DNA from: an uncultured Acidobacteriaceae bacterium
GTDB taxonomy: Bacteria; Acidobacteriota; Terriglobia; Terriglobales; Acidobacteriaceae
Reading direction: 5' to 3'
Length of the DNA stretch: 64,000 bases
Assembly (NCBI GenBank): GCA_903842065.1
Contig: CAIMKZ010000048.1
Span: forward strand, 62,001 to 126,000
The translations under genes and the position numbers were made by a program. Within the stretch, counting starts at the first letter, position 1. Each line of letters starts with the position of its first letter. A model generated the notes under the pieces. It saw nothing but the letters and a program-made list of their open reading frames with translations, was not told where the DNA came from and searched no databases. Shown one piece after another: positions 1 through 8,694 of the stretch.

Positions 1-1
1 A

Positions 2-1645
2 GCTTCTGCCGGAACTCTTGTAGGCAACGGCCTGCTGGCAACCACCGGCAACAACCAGAACTTTGCTGTTACTCCGTCCAATAAGATGACCATCGGGGGC
101 AGCGTGAACTGGATTAAGACCGGCTGGTGGGGCTCACATGAGTTCGAGGCTGGAATCTTTATTCAGCCTTCGTTGCATTTGACGACCCGGACTGTCTATC
201 TGAACGGGGGATATGTCCTCCTGGAAGAGGTCCTGAATACTCCGGGCAACCTGACTTCCGGATATAAGCCGTTCCACAAGAGATACATGGATCCCACTAA
301 CTTGAACTACACCAGCGCGGATTCAAATTCGCGGGACTATGCCGAGTACATTCAGGATAGTTGGAAGCCAGTTCCGCACCTGTCGATCGTTGCGGGCTTC
401 CGGATGGATCACATCTGGGCTTACGACAACTTGTTCAAATCACAGACCCAGTCCAGCTATGAGCCGCAGCCTCGCGTGGGTGTGACGTACTCTCTGGGAA
501 AGGCGGGCAAGAACGTGATTCACGGCAGCTACAGCAGAATCGCTGCCAAGCCGGAGCCGGCATTTCTTCCTTCGCTGGGTGGTACGGTGACCACCACTTC
601 GACAGACTATTACGACACCGCAGGCAACGGCACTTTCTCTACCGTGCTGGTCACTCCGGCGCAATCGACCGTTTCCGCTGCCAAACGTATCGATCCAAAC
701 CGTCATCAGGAGCACACAGATGAGTTTCTGGTTGGATTCCGCCGTCAGTTCCCCGCACAGATCAGCTTCGACGGTTCATTCATCCAGAGGTACTATCGAG
801 ATATGCCGGCCCAGATCGATGTGAACGGCATCTATCAAAACAATTTGTTTGTCGGATACTCCGATCCGACGCAAAATGCAATTCTCTTGCAGACCAACAA
901 CGTCTGGAACACACCGGTTTATACCGCGTTTGAATTCACTGCCCAGCAGAGAACGAGTAAGTCCCAGTTCATCATGGGTTACACGCGTACCTTCCAGCAC
1001 CTGGAAGGTACCTATCAACCCACCGACCCGGCGCTGTACATCCAGCCCAGCACATTTGCCGACAATGCCGGAATCGGCACCATTCGCGGCAACGAGAATA
1101 ACAGCCTCTCCGGTACGGCCGAGACCCGCAATCCAATGTGGATTCCTCACGTGTTTCGAGTCGCAGGTTCCTATAACCTGCCCCGTGGGTTCATAGTCTC
1201 CAGTAACTTCAACCTGATGGCGGGCGCATGGACAGGGCCGATCGTCAAGTATCTGGCCTCGCCCGATCCGGCGTTTGGTCCTTCAACCATCACCTTGTCT
1301 AACGGGCGCGTCGTCTCGAACCCGCTTGCGACTACGGTACGCTTTGCCTACTCAGATCGCGGCACAGGACAACTCCAGGCGCCGACTCTCCTGTTCTGGG
1401 ACAGCCGGTTGAGCAAGACCTTCAGGATGTCTGATTCGAGAAGTTTCGAGGTCGGCGCAAACATCACGAACATTACCAACAATGCCGCCCAGCAGGAGTT
1501 TCTTGGCGGCGGGACAACCACTGCAAGTACAGGCAGCAACCAGATCGGAAGCATCAACTTCGCATATAACGCTCAGGGCGTCTTCCAGGGACAAAATCGG
1601 CAGGCTGCCCGGGCCTTTCAAATCACAGGCAAGCTTGTGTTCTAA
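2..1645 (+). CDS. TonB-dependent receptor, C-terminal part (partial at window start)
   Basis: The reading frame is open from base 2, so the ORF-track start at 86 is only an internal methionine and the gene begins before the window. The visible 547 residues are rich in alternating aromatic and polar strands (for example YAEYIQDSWK, SFDGSFIQRYYRDMP) and end in a strand-like KLVF terminus ending in Phe, as outer-membrane barrels do. The DSW..P.LSIVAGFR stretch is typical of the barrel of acidobacterial TonB-dependent receptors, which usually carry an N-terminal carboxypeptidase-regulatory domain and a plug; both would lie upstream and are not visible. Role inferred: energised uptake of a large substrate across the outer membrane, possibly one handled by the catabolic genes downstream. 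A hairpin follows the stop codon. Confidence 0.85.
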   Translation, partial: ASAGTLVGNGLLATTGNNQNFAVTPSNKMTIGGSVNWIKTGWWGSHEFEAGIFIQPSLHLTTRTVYLNGGYVLLEEVLNTPGNLTSGYKPFHKRYMDPTNLNYTSADSNSRDYAEYIQDSWKPVPHLSIVAGFRMDHIWAYDNLFKSQTQSSYEPQPRVGVTYSLGKAGKNVIHGSYSRIAAKPEPAFLPSLGGTVTTTSTDYYDTAGNGTFSTVLVTPAQSTVSAAKRIDPNRHQEHTDEFLVGFRRQFPAQISFDGSFIQRYYRDMPAQIDVNGIYQNNLFVGYSDPTQNAILLQTNNVWNTPVYTAFEFTAQQRTSKSQFIMGYTRTFQHLEGTYQPTDPALYIQPSTFADNAGIGTIRGNENNSLSGTAETRNPMWIPHVFRVAGSYNLPRGFIVSSNFNLMAGAWTGPIVKYLASPDPAFGPSTITLSNGRVVSNPLATTVRFAYSDRGTGQLQAPTLLFWDSRLSKTFRMSDSRSFEVGANITNITNNAAQQEFLGGGTTTASTGSNQIGSINFAYNAQGVFQGQNRQAARAFQITGKLVF

Positions 1646-1666
1646 AGCTTGCTGATACACGGCACT

Positions 1667-1730
1667 TCGATAGCGGGCAGGCGGGCAGCTTCAGATTATC
1701 TCTGATTTTGCCTGGCTTGCCCGCTATCGA
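1667..1730 (+). terminator. Long inverted repeat after the TonB receptor gene
   Basis: TCGATAGCGGGCA (1667-1679) is perfectly complementary to TGCCCGCTATCGA (1718-1730), and three more pairs (one G-T) extend the stem inward. The 32-nt loop contains a second small hairpin, TCAGA-ttatc-TCTGA (1691-1705). There is no T-run afterwards, so it may be a transcript-end or processing structure rather than a classical intrinsic terminator. Confidence 0.55.
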
Positions 1731-1825
1731 GCGTTTGACGATCCTCGAAATCTCTGTGAATCACAGCTTCGATCGACGCCCAGATTGCTTCCAGCCAGTT
1801 GAATACCAGGCATTCGCGACGTTTG

Positions 1826-1854
1826 TTGTGATAGCCCCGCGTGAATGATAGAAT
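1826..1854 (+). promoter_or_regulatory. Putative extended -10 promoter giving a leaderless transcript
   Basis: TTGTGA (1826-1831), a 17-nt spacer and TAGAAT (1849-1854) preceded by TGa form an extended -10 type promoter. The expected transcription start is about base 1861, exactly the GTG start codon of the next gene, and no Shine-Dalgarno sequence is visible before that codon. Promoter and leaderless status are inference from spacing. Confidence 0.4.
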
Positions 1855-1860
1855 TCCGGC

Positions 1861-3237
1861 GTGATCACGGAGCAAGAAGCTGCACGCTTACAAATCGATA
1901 AAATCCTTGAGAGCGAGACGTTTCGGACCTCCCCTGTTTTGCGTCGCCTGTTTGCTTTTCTCGCTGAAAAATCGCTTTGCGGTGAAGGCGAAACCATAAA
2001 GGAATACACGATCGCTATCGACGGGTTAGGCAAGCCTCATTCCTACGACCCGCAGCAGGATTCAACAGTAAGAATTCAAGTCGGAAGGCTCCGTCAAAAA
2101 CTCGCGGAGTACTACCGCTTAGAGGGTTCCGGGGATTCATTTCAGGTTGAGGTCCCCAAGGGGAGCTTCAACCTGAGGTGCGAAAAGCGGCGTCAAACAG
2201 CAGAGTCCAACCGGGCCACTCGGATGGGCACAGGCTCGGGAGCCACAGAACCCGAGGCCGATACTACGCCGCAGCCACGCCCGGCAACAGACAACTTCCG
2301 TAGTCTCGCGAAGTCACCCACTACCCTGGCTTTGGCGGCCCTGCTAGTTGCAAGCCTTGTCTGGGGGGCAATCACTACCGTACAGCTCTCGAACGAACGC
2401 TCGGCGAGAGCTGCGCAAGCTTTGTGGTCTCCTGAAATTGAACAGTTGTGGGGACGGTTCGTGGATCCGAAACGGCACGTGCTGGTTTCGATGGCCTCGC
2501 CTCTTTACATCGGCTTTCAGGGGCAGGGCGTATATCGGGACCTCACACTCGATCACTGGGACGATGTCCTCAAGTCCAAGAAGATCCAGGCAATTCAAAA
2601 GTTCCTCGGCAGCCCCCGAATCGTTCCTCGCTACTACTACACAGGATTTGGCGACGCGGAGGCGGCCTTCGAAGTTGCCAGAGTTCTCGGCGCCAGGCAG
2701 TCAGAGTTGTCGGTGGCTAGAAGCAATGAGCTTACCTGGCAGCAGCTTGCCGATAATAACGTGATCTCGCTCGGCCCGGCACGGTTCTTCGAAGACGAGC
2801 TTCAAGGCCTGTCAAAAGATCTTGAATTCTCGATGGATAGTCGAGGCATAACGAACCTCCATCCGCGTCCCGGCGAACCTGTGACTCTGCGCGATAGTTA
2901 TTCGTCGATTCAGGATGTGCAGGTTACCAAGGTGCCGGATGAGGGTGAAATCTATGTCCTCATTACCAGCACCCCGGGGCCACTAGGCAAAGGCGAGGTT
3001 CGGAGCTTTAATTGCAGCCATAACCCAGGGCTATATGCAGCGATGCAATGGTTTACGAATCCACAGTTCGCAAAAGTCCTGGTTGACAAGCTAAAAACGC
3101 CTTCGGGTAATGTACCCCATTTCTTTCAGCTGGTACTCGACGTCCAATACAAGGATTCAGTTCCCACGCAGGTTTCCTACGTCATGCATCGTGAATTGCA
3201 CATCCCCGATGCCACGCAGGACCAAGGCCATCCGTAG
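1861..3237 (+). CDS. Single-pass membrane protein with acidobacterial conserved N-terminal domain
   Basis: 458 residues starting at GTG. Residues 15-105 match a domain I recognise from many acidobacterial proteins, with the pattern FRTSPVLRRLFAFL, IKEYTIAIDG, YDPQQDSTVRIQ, RLRQKLAEYY and PKGSF. It is usually found in front of a transmembrane segment and a TPR or other sensor part, and a DNA-binding or signalling role is often assumed. A Thr/Pro/Glu-rich linker (110-150) leads to one transmembrane helix (about 155-176). The remaining 280 residues should be periplasmic and match no family I can name. The gene lies between a TonB receptor and the tannase-type esterases, so it may sense substrate. 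No RBS is visible; a promoter-like -10 lies 6 nt before the GTG. Specific function unknown. Confidence 0.7.
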   Translation: MITEQEAARLQIDKILESETFRTSPVLRRLFAFLAEKSLCGEGETIKEYTIAIDGLGKPHSYDPQQDSTVRIQVGRLRQKLAEYYRLEGSGDSFQVEVPKGSFNLRCEKRRQTAESNRATRMGTGSGATEPEADTTPQPRPATDNFRSLAKSPTTLALAALLVASLVWGAITTVQLSNERSARAAQALWSPEIEQLWGRFVDPKRHVLVSMASPLYIGFQGQGVYRDLTLDHWDDVLKSKKIQAIQKFLGSPRIVPRYYYTGFGDAEAAFEVARVLGARQSELSVARSNELTWQQLADNNVISLGPARFFEDELQGLSKDLEFSMDSRGITNLHPRPGEPVTLRDSYSSIQDVQVTKVPDEGEIYVLITSTPGPLGKGEVRSFNCSHNPGLYAAMQWFTNPQFAKVLVDKLKTPSGNVPHFFQLVLDVQYKDSVPTQVSYVMHRELHIPDATQDQGHP

Positions 3238-3382
3238 CGGAAATCCCTCATTTTACCTGCTTTCAGATGTAACGTACTGTGAGTCACAGGCAAGCTACAT
3301 CAATTGCCTATCCACGCAACGCCGACCCATCTACACTGGGTTGGTTGGTAGTTGATTCCGGCCGGTTTTGGAGGGTGACAGC

Positions 3383-4969
3383 TTGACGAAATTGAAACTT
3401 GCTATCAAGGCAGGACACCGCCAGGGAAGATTTGCCCTGCTGCGGATTCCGGCACTCGTGGGTCTTTTTGTGACCGCATCCATCTCAGGATTGTGGGCGC
3501 AGACGGCGGACCCATGCCAGAAACTTGCTACATTGACGCTGCCCGACACCTCCATCACGCAGGCGGCCCCGGTTGAGGCTGGAGCGTTCCCTGCGCCGGC
3601 CGGTGGCGAACAGGCAGGCGCCGCTCGCGAAGCCTACAAAAAGCTGCCTGCGTTCTGCCGGGTCGCGGCTACAGTCCGGCCTACCTCGGACTCCGAGATC
3701 AAGATGGAGGTCTGGCTCCCCATCTCCGGCTGGAATGGAAAGCTTCAGGTGGTTGGGAATGGCGGCTGGTCAGGCTCTATCTCCTACCCCGCGATGGCAC
3801 GAGCCTTGGCCGCGGGCTATGCCACCGCCAGCACCAATACCGGTCACGATGGCGGGCGGGCGAGTTTTGTTCCGGGCCATCCGGAGAAGTTTGTCGACTT
3901 TGCATGGCGTGCAGTGCATCTGACCACTGTTCAATCCAAGGCGGTCGTGAAGAGCTATTACGGAAATCCCGCTCACTACTCCTACTGGAATGGGTGCTCC
4001 ACGGGCGGCAGGCAGGGGCTCAAGGAAGCGCAACGATTCCCCGACGACTTTGACGGGCTGATTGTTGGCGACCCGGTGAACAACTGGGTGCATCAGAAGG
4101 CGGCGGACGTGGCTATGTATCAGTTGACGCACGTCAAGCCGGAGAGCTTCATCCCGCTATCGAAGTATCCGATGATTCACAAGGCGGTGATGGATCAATG
4201 CGATGCCATGGATGGAGTGGTGGACGGCGTTCTTGAGAACCCGCGCCTGTGCCATTGGGAGCCGGCATCGATCCAGTGCAAGGGCGAGGATGGGCCGAAT
4301 TGCCTGACCGCGCCGCAGGTGACTGCATTGACCAAGCTCTATGCGCCTACCCGGATTCCCAAGACCGGAGAGATTATCTTCCCGGGGATGGAGCGGGGAA
4401 CGGAGCTGGCAATGGGCGTGCTGATTGGAAACGAGCCGCATCTGACGGCTACCGATCTGTTTACCTATGTCGTCTTCAACGATCCGAACTGGGACCAGAT
4501 GACGTTCAATCTGGACACGGATGTGGCGCTGGCCGACAAGATCGATGCGGTGGTAAGCGTTTCCGCAACCAATCCAGATCTCGGGCCGCTGTTTGAGCAC
4601 AACGGCAAGGTGATCCTGTATCACGGATTCAGCGACCAGATGGTAATGCCGGGCAACAGCATCGACTATTACAACAGCGTAGTCGAGAAGTTGGGCGGGC
4701 TCAGCAAGACAACAAACGCTATTCGTCTGTTTATGGTGCCCGGCATGGGCCACTGCGCGGGCGGCGAGGGCCCCAACCAGTTCGACATGGTGACGGCTCT
4801 GGATCAGTGGGTGGAGAAGGGCAAGGCTCCGGAGCGGATCGTCGCTTCTCGTATTACTGACGGCAAGGTGACACGGACGCGGCCGCTCTGCGTATATCCG
4901 CAGGTAGCCAAATACAAGGGCTCAGGGAGCACCGACGACGAAGCGAACTTCGTGTGCCGGGCCCAGTAA
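3383..4969 (+). CDS. Secreted tannase/feruloyl esterase family hydrolase
   Basis: TTG start chosen at 3383 because GGAGG (3370-3374) sits 8 nt upstream; the ORF track starts 5 codons earlier. A charged N-terminus and hydrophobic segment ending in LWAQ form a signal peptide, so the protein should be periplasmic or extracellular. The mature part carries the tannase-family CS-D-HC signature: GCSTGGR (Cys205-Ser206, the nucleophile and its disulfide partner) and GMGHCAGGEGPN near the C-terminus, with HGFSDQM holding the likely catalytic Asp. Family members cleave ester bonds of gallate or hydroxycinnamate. Length (528 residues) is normal for the family. A second homologue lies at 8695. Exact substrate cannot be read from sequence. 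Confidence 0.88.
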   Translation: MTKLKLAIKAGHRQGRFALLRIPALVGLFVTASISGLWAQTADPCQKLATLTLPDTSITQAAPVEAGAFPAPAGGEQAGAAREAYKKLPAFCRVAATVRPTSDSEIKMEVWLPISGWNGKLQVVGNGGWSGSISYPAMARALAAGYATASTNTGHDGGRASFVPGHPEKFVDFAWRAVHLTTVQSKAVVKSYYGNPAHYSYWNGCSTGGRQGLKEAQRFPDDFDGLIVGDPVNNWVHQKAADVAMYQLTHVKPESFIPLSKYPMIHKAVMDQCDAMDGVVDGVLENPRLCHWEPASIQCKGEDGPNCLTAPQVTALTKLYAPTRIPKTGEIIFPGMERGTELAMGVLIGNEPHLTATDLFTYVVFNDPNWDQMTFNLDTDVALADKIDAVVSVSATNPDLGPLFEHNGKVILYHGFSDQMVMPGNSIDYYNSVVEKLGGLSKTTNAIRLFMVPGMGHCAGGEGPNQFDMVTALDQWVEKGKAPERIVASRITDGKVTRTRPLCVYPQVAKYKGSGSTDDEANFVCRAQ

Positions 4970-5243
4970 GCTGTTATCGCAGGTGGATCAGGCGAATCCG
5001 CAGGCTTGCCTTCGACTGTTCTTTGATGCAGCCGTGGACGGCGTGCGTGTATCTCGTCGGCGCAGGGTATGGGCATTGCAATCCATGTCTGTGTTTGACT
5101 CCTATGGGAGAGCCTGGAGCCTGGGCAAGAGTACGATTTACCGTCCATGCTGGGCCGTGCTACCGTTGCGTCATGACCGAGGCTCGTGGAAGTGATCTTA
5201 GGTCAATCCAAAGCAATTCACTGCATCTGAGAGGCGAACAGGG

Positions 5244-6044
5244 TTGATAATCCGCTCGATCTGCTATCTGCTTCCGCTGGTTTCGCTCGCTGTTCTGTCC
5301 AGCATCAAGGGAGTGGCGGCTGCTCCGGCAACCGATATCCAGAAGGTGCTGGCGCCGACCGGGACGCTCCGGGTGGCGGTATATACAGGCACGCCCACAT
5401 CCGTGCTGAGCGCTACGGACCTGCGCGGCGTGGGATACGAACTCGGCGTAGAGTTGGCGCGGCTGATGCATGTTCCCTTTGAGCCGATTGTGTTTTCAAA
5501 GAACGCCGATGTTCTGGCGGCCGTAAAAGAGGGGCGCGCCGATGTCGCATTCACAAATGCTTCCGTCGAGCGCGCCAAGGACATGGATTTCACGCAGCCC
5601 TATCTGCTGATCGAGTTGGGGTACCTGGCAAGGGAGAACGCGCCTGTTCGTTCCCTGGCCGATGTGGACAAGCCTGGTGTGCGGGTGGGGGTAACAGAAA
5701 AAAGCTCCTCAGAAGCAGTGCTATCACGCGACCTGAAGAACGCGAAGGTGGTTCCGGCTGAGACGGTTAAGATCGGCATCCAGATGCTGTCGTCTGGAAC
5801 GCTTGACGTCTACGCGACCAATAAGGCAACCCTGTTCGAGATGGCTGATCAACTGCCCGGCTCGCGGGTGCTCGACGGCACCTGGGGCGACGAGAAGCAT
5901 GCGCTGGCCATCCCTAAAGGGAGAGACAGCGGGCTATCTTACTTACGCGCCTTTATCGCGGACGCTGTCGCAACCGGGCTGGTAAAGTCGGCAGTCGAGA
6001 GGGCTGGATTGCGGGGCGCGGTCGTGGCGAGTTTACAACCGTAA
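5244..6044 (+). CDS. Periplasmic solute-binding protein, SBP_bac_3 type
   Basis: 266 residues with a TTG start and an N-terminal signal peptide (hydrophobic stretch ending about VAAAPA). The body follows the family-3 extracellular solute-binding fold: GTLRVAVYTGTP, GVGYELGVELARLM, VKEGRADVAFTNASVERAKDMDFTQPY and GVRVGVTEKSSSE. These proteins bind polar amino acids or small acids for ABC transporters, and some relatives are enzymes such as cyclohexadienyl dehydratase. No ABC permease or ATPase gene is nearby; the next gene is an MFS carrier only 84 nt downstream of the stop. It may work as an orphan binding protein, a sensor partner or an enzyme. Confidence 0.75.
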   Translation: MIIRSICYLLPLVSLAVLSSIKGVAAAPATDIQKVLAPTGTLRVAVYTGTPTSVLSATDLRGVGYELGVELARLMHVPFEPIVFSKNADVLAAVKEGRADVAFTNASVERAKDMDFTQPYLLIELGYLARENAPVRSLADVDKPGVRVGVTEKSSSEAVLSRDLKNAKVVPAETVKIGIQMLSSGTLDVYATNKATLFEMADQLPGSRVLDGTWGDEKHALAIPKGRDSGLSYLRAFIADAVATGLVKSAVERAGLRGAVVASLQP

Positions 6045-6128
6045 CCGAACCTGCATTTGCTAACCGTACAAGATATCTATGACTGTCCAATACAGAGTGG
6101 TGTGCTTGGCGGTCAGCTCTGGAGCGTA

Positions 6129-7439
6129 ATGTCAGAATCTTCATCACAAAACAATTCCAAACGCGAAGGACATTCCGGTTCTCGCCCTGGCAACGAGAGA
6201 TCTGCCCTGGGATGGTTCAGCCGTCTGACCAATGATGAGCGACATGCCTGGTTCGCGAGCTTTGGCGGGCTGGGGCTGGACGCGATGAACCAGCAAGCCT
6301 ATGCTCTCGTGCTTCCATCGCTCATCCTCGTCATGCACTTATCCACCGCACAGGCAGGAACATTTGCGACAGCCGCGCTGGTGGGTGGTGGACTTGGCGG
6401 CTGGGCCTTCGGACGGCTGGCGGATTTGTTCGGCCGCATTCGCATGCTGCAACTTACGATCCTGCTGGTGGCGGTTTCAACGTTTTTCTCGGCCTTTGCA
6501 ACAACCTTCTGGCAGTTGCTCGTAGCGCGATCGTTTCAGGGCATTGGATATGGCGGCGAAGCAGCAGTGGGCGCGGTACTGACGAGCGAGATCATTCGCC
6601 CCATGCTGCGCGGCCGGGTTACGGCCTCAGTGCAGAGCGGCTACGCGATTGGATACGCCATTGCCGTCGGTTTCATGGCAGTTGTGTTTCATCTCTTCAG
6701 TGAAGCAATTGCGTGGCGTGTGTTGTTTGCTCTCGGCATCCTTCCGATCTTCTTTCTGATTTACATCCGCCGCTGCGTTCCGGAATCTCCGCTGTTCGAG
6801 CAGGCCAGAAGAAAAGCGATATCCCATCACACGAAGTCAAACTTTAGCGAGATCTTTCGCCCTCCGTTGCTCAAGCGGACCGCGGTGGCAACCATGCTCG
6901 CCACGGCGATCTTCGGCGCCGCGTACGTCCAGATCACGTGGCTGCCTATGTATCTCCGCACCGTGCTTCACCTCAACGTGACCACCACTGCGGGATACCT
7001 TATTCTCAATATCCTTGGATCGTTCGTCGGCCCACTGCTGCTGGGGCCCATCAGCGACAAAATCGGACGGCGCTTGAGTCTCATACTCTTTCTCGTGTCG
7101 CAGGCTGTTGCGGTGGGCGTCTTCACGATGGCGCCGATTACGCATGGCACGGCATCGCTTCTCGGCTTCGTTGTCGGCCTGCTCCAGGGCGGGCTCGCGT
7201 CGAGTATGCTGCCGGCGTTTGCCGAGATATTTCCGACGCAGGCGCGCGGGCACGGACAGGGTTTTTGCCTCAGTGTCGGCAGGGGGCTTGGATCGCTGGT
7301 GCCGGCGACGGTTGGCATAATTGCAAAGACCATTCCGCTGGGAACGGCAATGGGCGTGTGCGCCATCGGCTCCTATGTAGTGGCAATGGCAGCCACATTG
7401 CTTTTCCCTGAAACTGTTGGAAAGAACCTACAGGACTGA
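6129..7439 (+). CDS. MFS transporter, organic/aromatic acid symporter type
   Basis: ATG at 6129 chosen because GGAG lies just upstream and the residues before it in the longer ORF are not transporter-like. The protein has 436 residues and about twelve hydrophobic helices. The MFS signature between helices 2 and 3 is visible as GRLADLFGRIRMLQ, and its equivalent in the second half as GPISDKIGRRLSL. FGGLGLDAMNQQAYALVLPSL and RSFQGIGYGGEAAVGAVL resemble the aromatic acid:H+ and sialate/shikimate carriers. It lies between two orphan binding proteins and two esterase genes, so import of an aromatic or organic acid product is a fair inference. Substrate not proven. Confidence 0.85.
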   Translation: MSESSSQNNSKREGHSGSRPGNERSALGWFSRLTNDERHAWFASFGGLGLDAMNQQAYALVLPSLILVMHLSTAQAGTFATAALVGGGLGGWAFGRLADLFGRIRMLQLTILLVAVSTFFSAFATTFWQLLVARSFQGIGYGGEAAVGAVLTSEIIRPMLRGRVTASVQSGYAIGYAIAVGFMAVVFHLFSEAIAWRVLFALGILPIFFLIYIRRCVPESPLFEQARRKAISHHTKSNFSEIFRPPLLKRTAVATMLATAIFGAAYVQITWLPMYLRTVLHLNVTTTAGYLILNILGSFVGPLLLGPISDKIGRRLSLILFLVSQAVAVGVFTMAPITHGTASLLGFVVGLLQGGLASSMLPAFAEIFPTQARGHGQGFCLSVGRGLGSLVPATVGIIAKTIPLGTAMGVCAIGSYVVAMAATLLFPETVGKNLQD

Positions 7440-7474
7440 CGATCGTTAAAGTGGTTAATAAGGAGAACAGTCTC

Positions 7475-8320
7475 TTGAAATTAACACGGAATACTCTTTG
7501 TTCGCTTGCGCTCGCCGCGGCACTTCTCCCAGTCACCATGGCAGAAGCCCAGGATCTGACGGTGATGACTTCCGGTGGATTCGCGGCGCCTGTCGAGCAG
7601 CTGACGCCGAAGTTTGAGGCATCCACTGGCTTGCATGTGGCGATCGTGCATGGCGCATCCATGGGCACTACCACGACTGCAATTCCCATGCGCCTGGCGC
7701 GCAACGAACCGGCCGAAGTCGTCATCATGGCCCGAAGTGAACTCGATTCCCTTGCCAAAAACGGCTTGGTAATTGAAGGCAGCCAGGTGGATCTGGTTCG
7801 ATCTCGGATCGGCATGGCAGTGAAGGTGGGTGCTCCGGTTCCCGACATCAGCACTGTAGCGGCGTTCAAGAGGACGCTACTGTCCGCCAAGTCCATTGCT
7901 TACTCCGACAGCGCGAGCGGAGTATATATCTCATCGGAGATGTATAAACTGCTCGGAATAGAAGTTGAAGTAGCCCCCAAGAGCAGGAGAATTCTGGGAG
8001 ATCCCGTTGGTGGAGTAGTTGCGAAGGGTGAAGTAGAGATTGGCTTTCAGCAGATGAGCGAGCTGAAGCCCATCGCCGGAATTACCATCGTGGGGCCCAT
8101 CCCCGACGACGTTCAGAAAGTGACCATCTTCTCCGCCGGAGTTGTCGCGTCAAGCCAGCATAAGGACGAGGCTCGCGCATTCATCAACTTCCTTGCATCC
8201 ACAGCAGTCTGCCCGGTGATCGTAGAAGACGCACTTGAACCAACGGCGTGCGTGCCTGACAAAATGATAGACGCGAGCAAGTCCCTGAGAAGCGGACCGC
8301 AAGTGAGTCCAGGAAAATGA
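7475..8320 (+). CDS. Periplasmic ModA-like (SBP_bac_11) substrate-binding protein
   Basis: TTG start at 7475 preferred: AAGGAG (7460-7465) is 9 nt upstream and in-frame GTG 7451 has no such site. A signal peptide ends near MAEAQ. The body resembles molybdate/anion binding proteins: LTVMTSGGFAAPVEQL, HGASMGTTTTAIPMRL, AEVVIMARSELDSLAKNG, YSDSASGVYISSEMYK and DDVQKVTIFSAGV. No ModB or ModC is present, so transport of molybdate by this locus is not supported. Similar orphan ModA-like proteins occur beside catabolic genes in proteobacteria and acidobacteria. Function here may be binding of an organic acid or a regulatory role. Confidence 0.75.
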   Translation: MKLTRNTLCSLALAAALLPVTMAEAQDLTVMTSGGFAAPVEQLTPKFEASTGLHVAIVHGASMGTTTTAIPMRLARNEPAEVVIMARSELDSLAKNGLVIEGSQVDLVRSRIGMAVKVGAPVPDISTVAAFKRTLLSAKSIAYSDSASGVYISSEMYKLLGIEVEVAPKSRRILGDPVGGVVAKGEVEIGFQQMSELKPIAGITIVGPIPDDVQKVTIFSAGVVASSQHKDEARAFINFLASTAVCPVIVEDALEPTACVPDKMIDASKSLRSGPQVSPGK

Positions 8321-8694
8321 ACGGATCGCTCAGTCGCTCCGTTTGCTATTGGTTGCGATTGCGGTTGCTTTCATCCAAATATTCCTGTGAATTGGAAGAA
8401 GCCGTGGCTTAGATGGAATGGAAACGCGGATTCGCTTTGAGGGAGTTGCCGCCGCTGCCGGGCGGAGACGCGGAGTTTGGCAGCCAATACAGAGGGCATC
8501 GCAGCCTGGCAACTTCCAATAGCTGAAGGAGTCATTGCGAAGTCCGTGCTGCGTGCCTTGCAATACAGGATTTGACAGTATTACAAGCACAGGACCGCGC
8601 GGGCATCCCTATAGCAGGGTTAAGTGTCAACTTGACATAGCTGTTATATAAACCATTAAATCGACCTGTACATTTTCCCAGGGTCGGAGCCTCC
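8321..8694 (+). other. Intergenic region before the second esterase, with promoter-like sequence
   Basis: A 374-nt stretch without a credible gene. TTGACA at 8632-8637 is a perfect -35 hexamer, followed after 17 nt by ATTAAA (8655-8660), with an AT-rich TTATATAAA between them. This is the best candidate promoter for the esterase gene that starts at 8695. Nothing else recognised. Confidence 0.4.

Noticed and set aside
4970-5243. ORFs of 70-97 aa between the first esterase and the binding protein
   Set aside because: No ribosome binding site, no conserved pattern and overlapping frames; probably non-coding.
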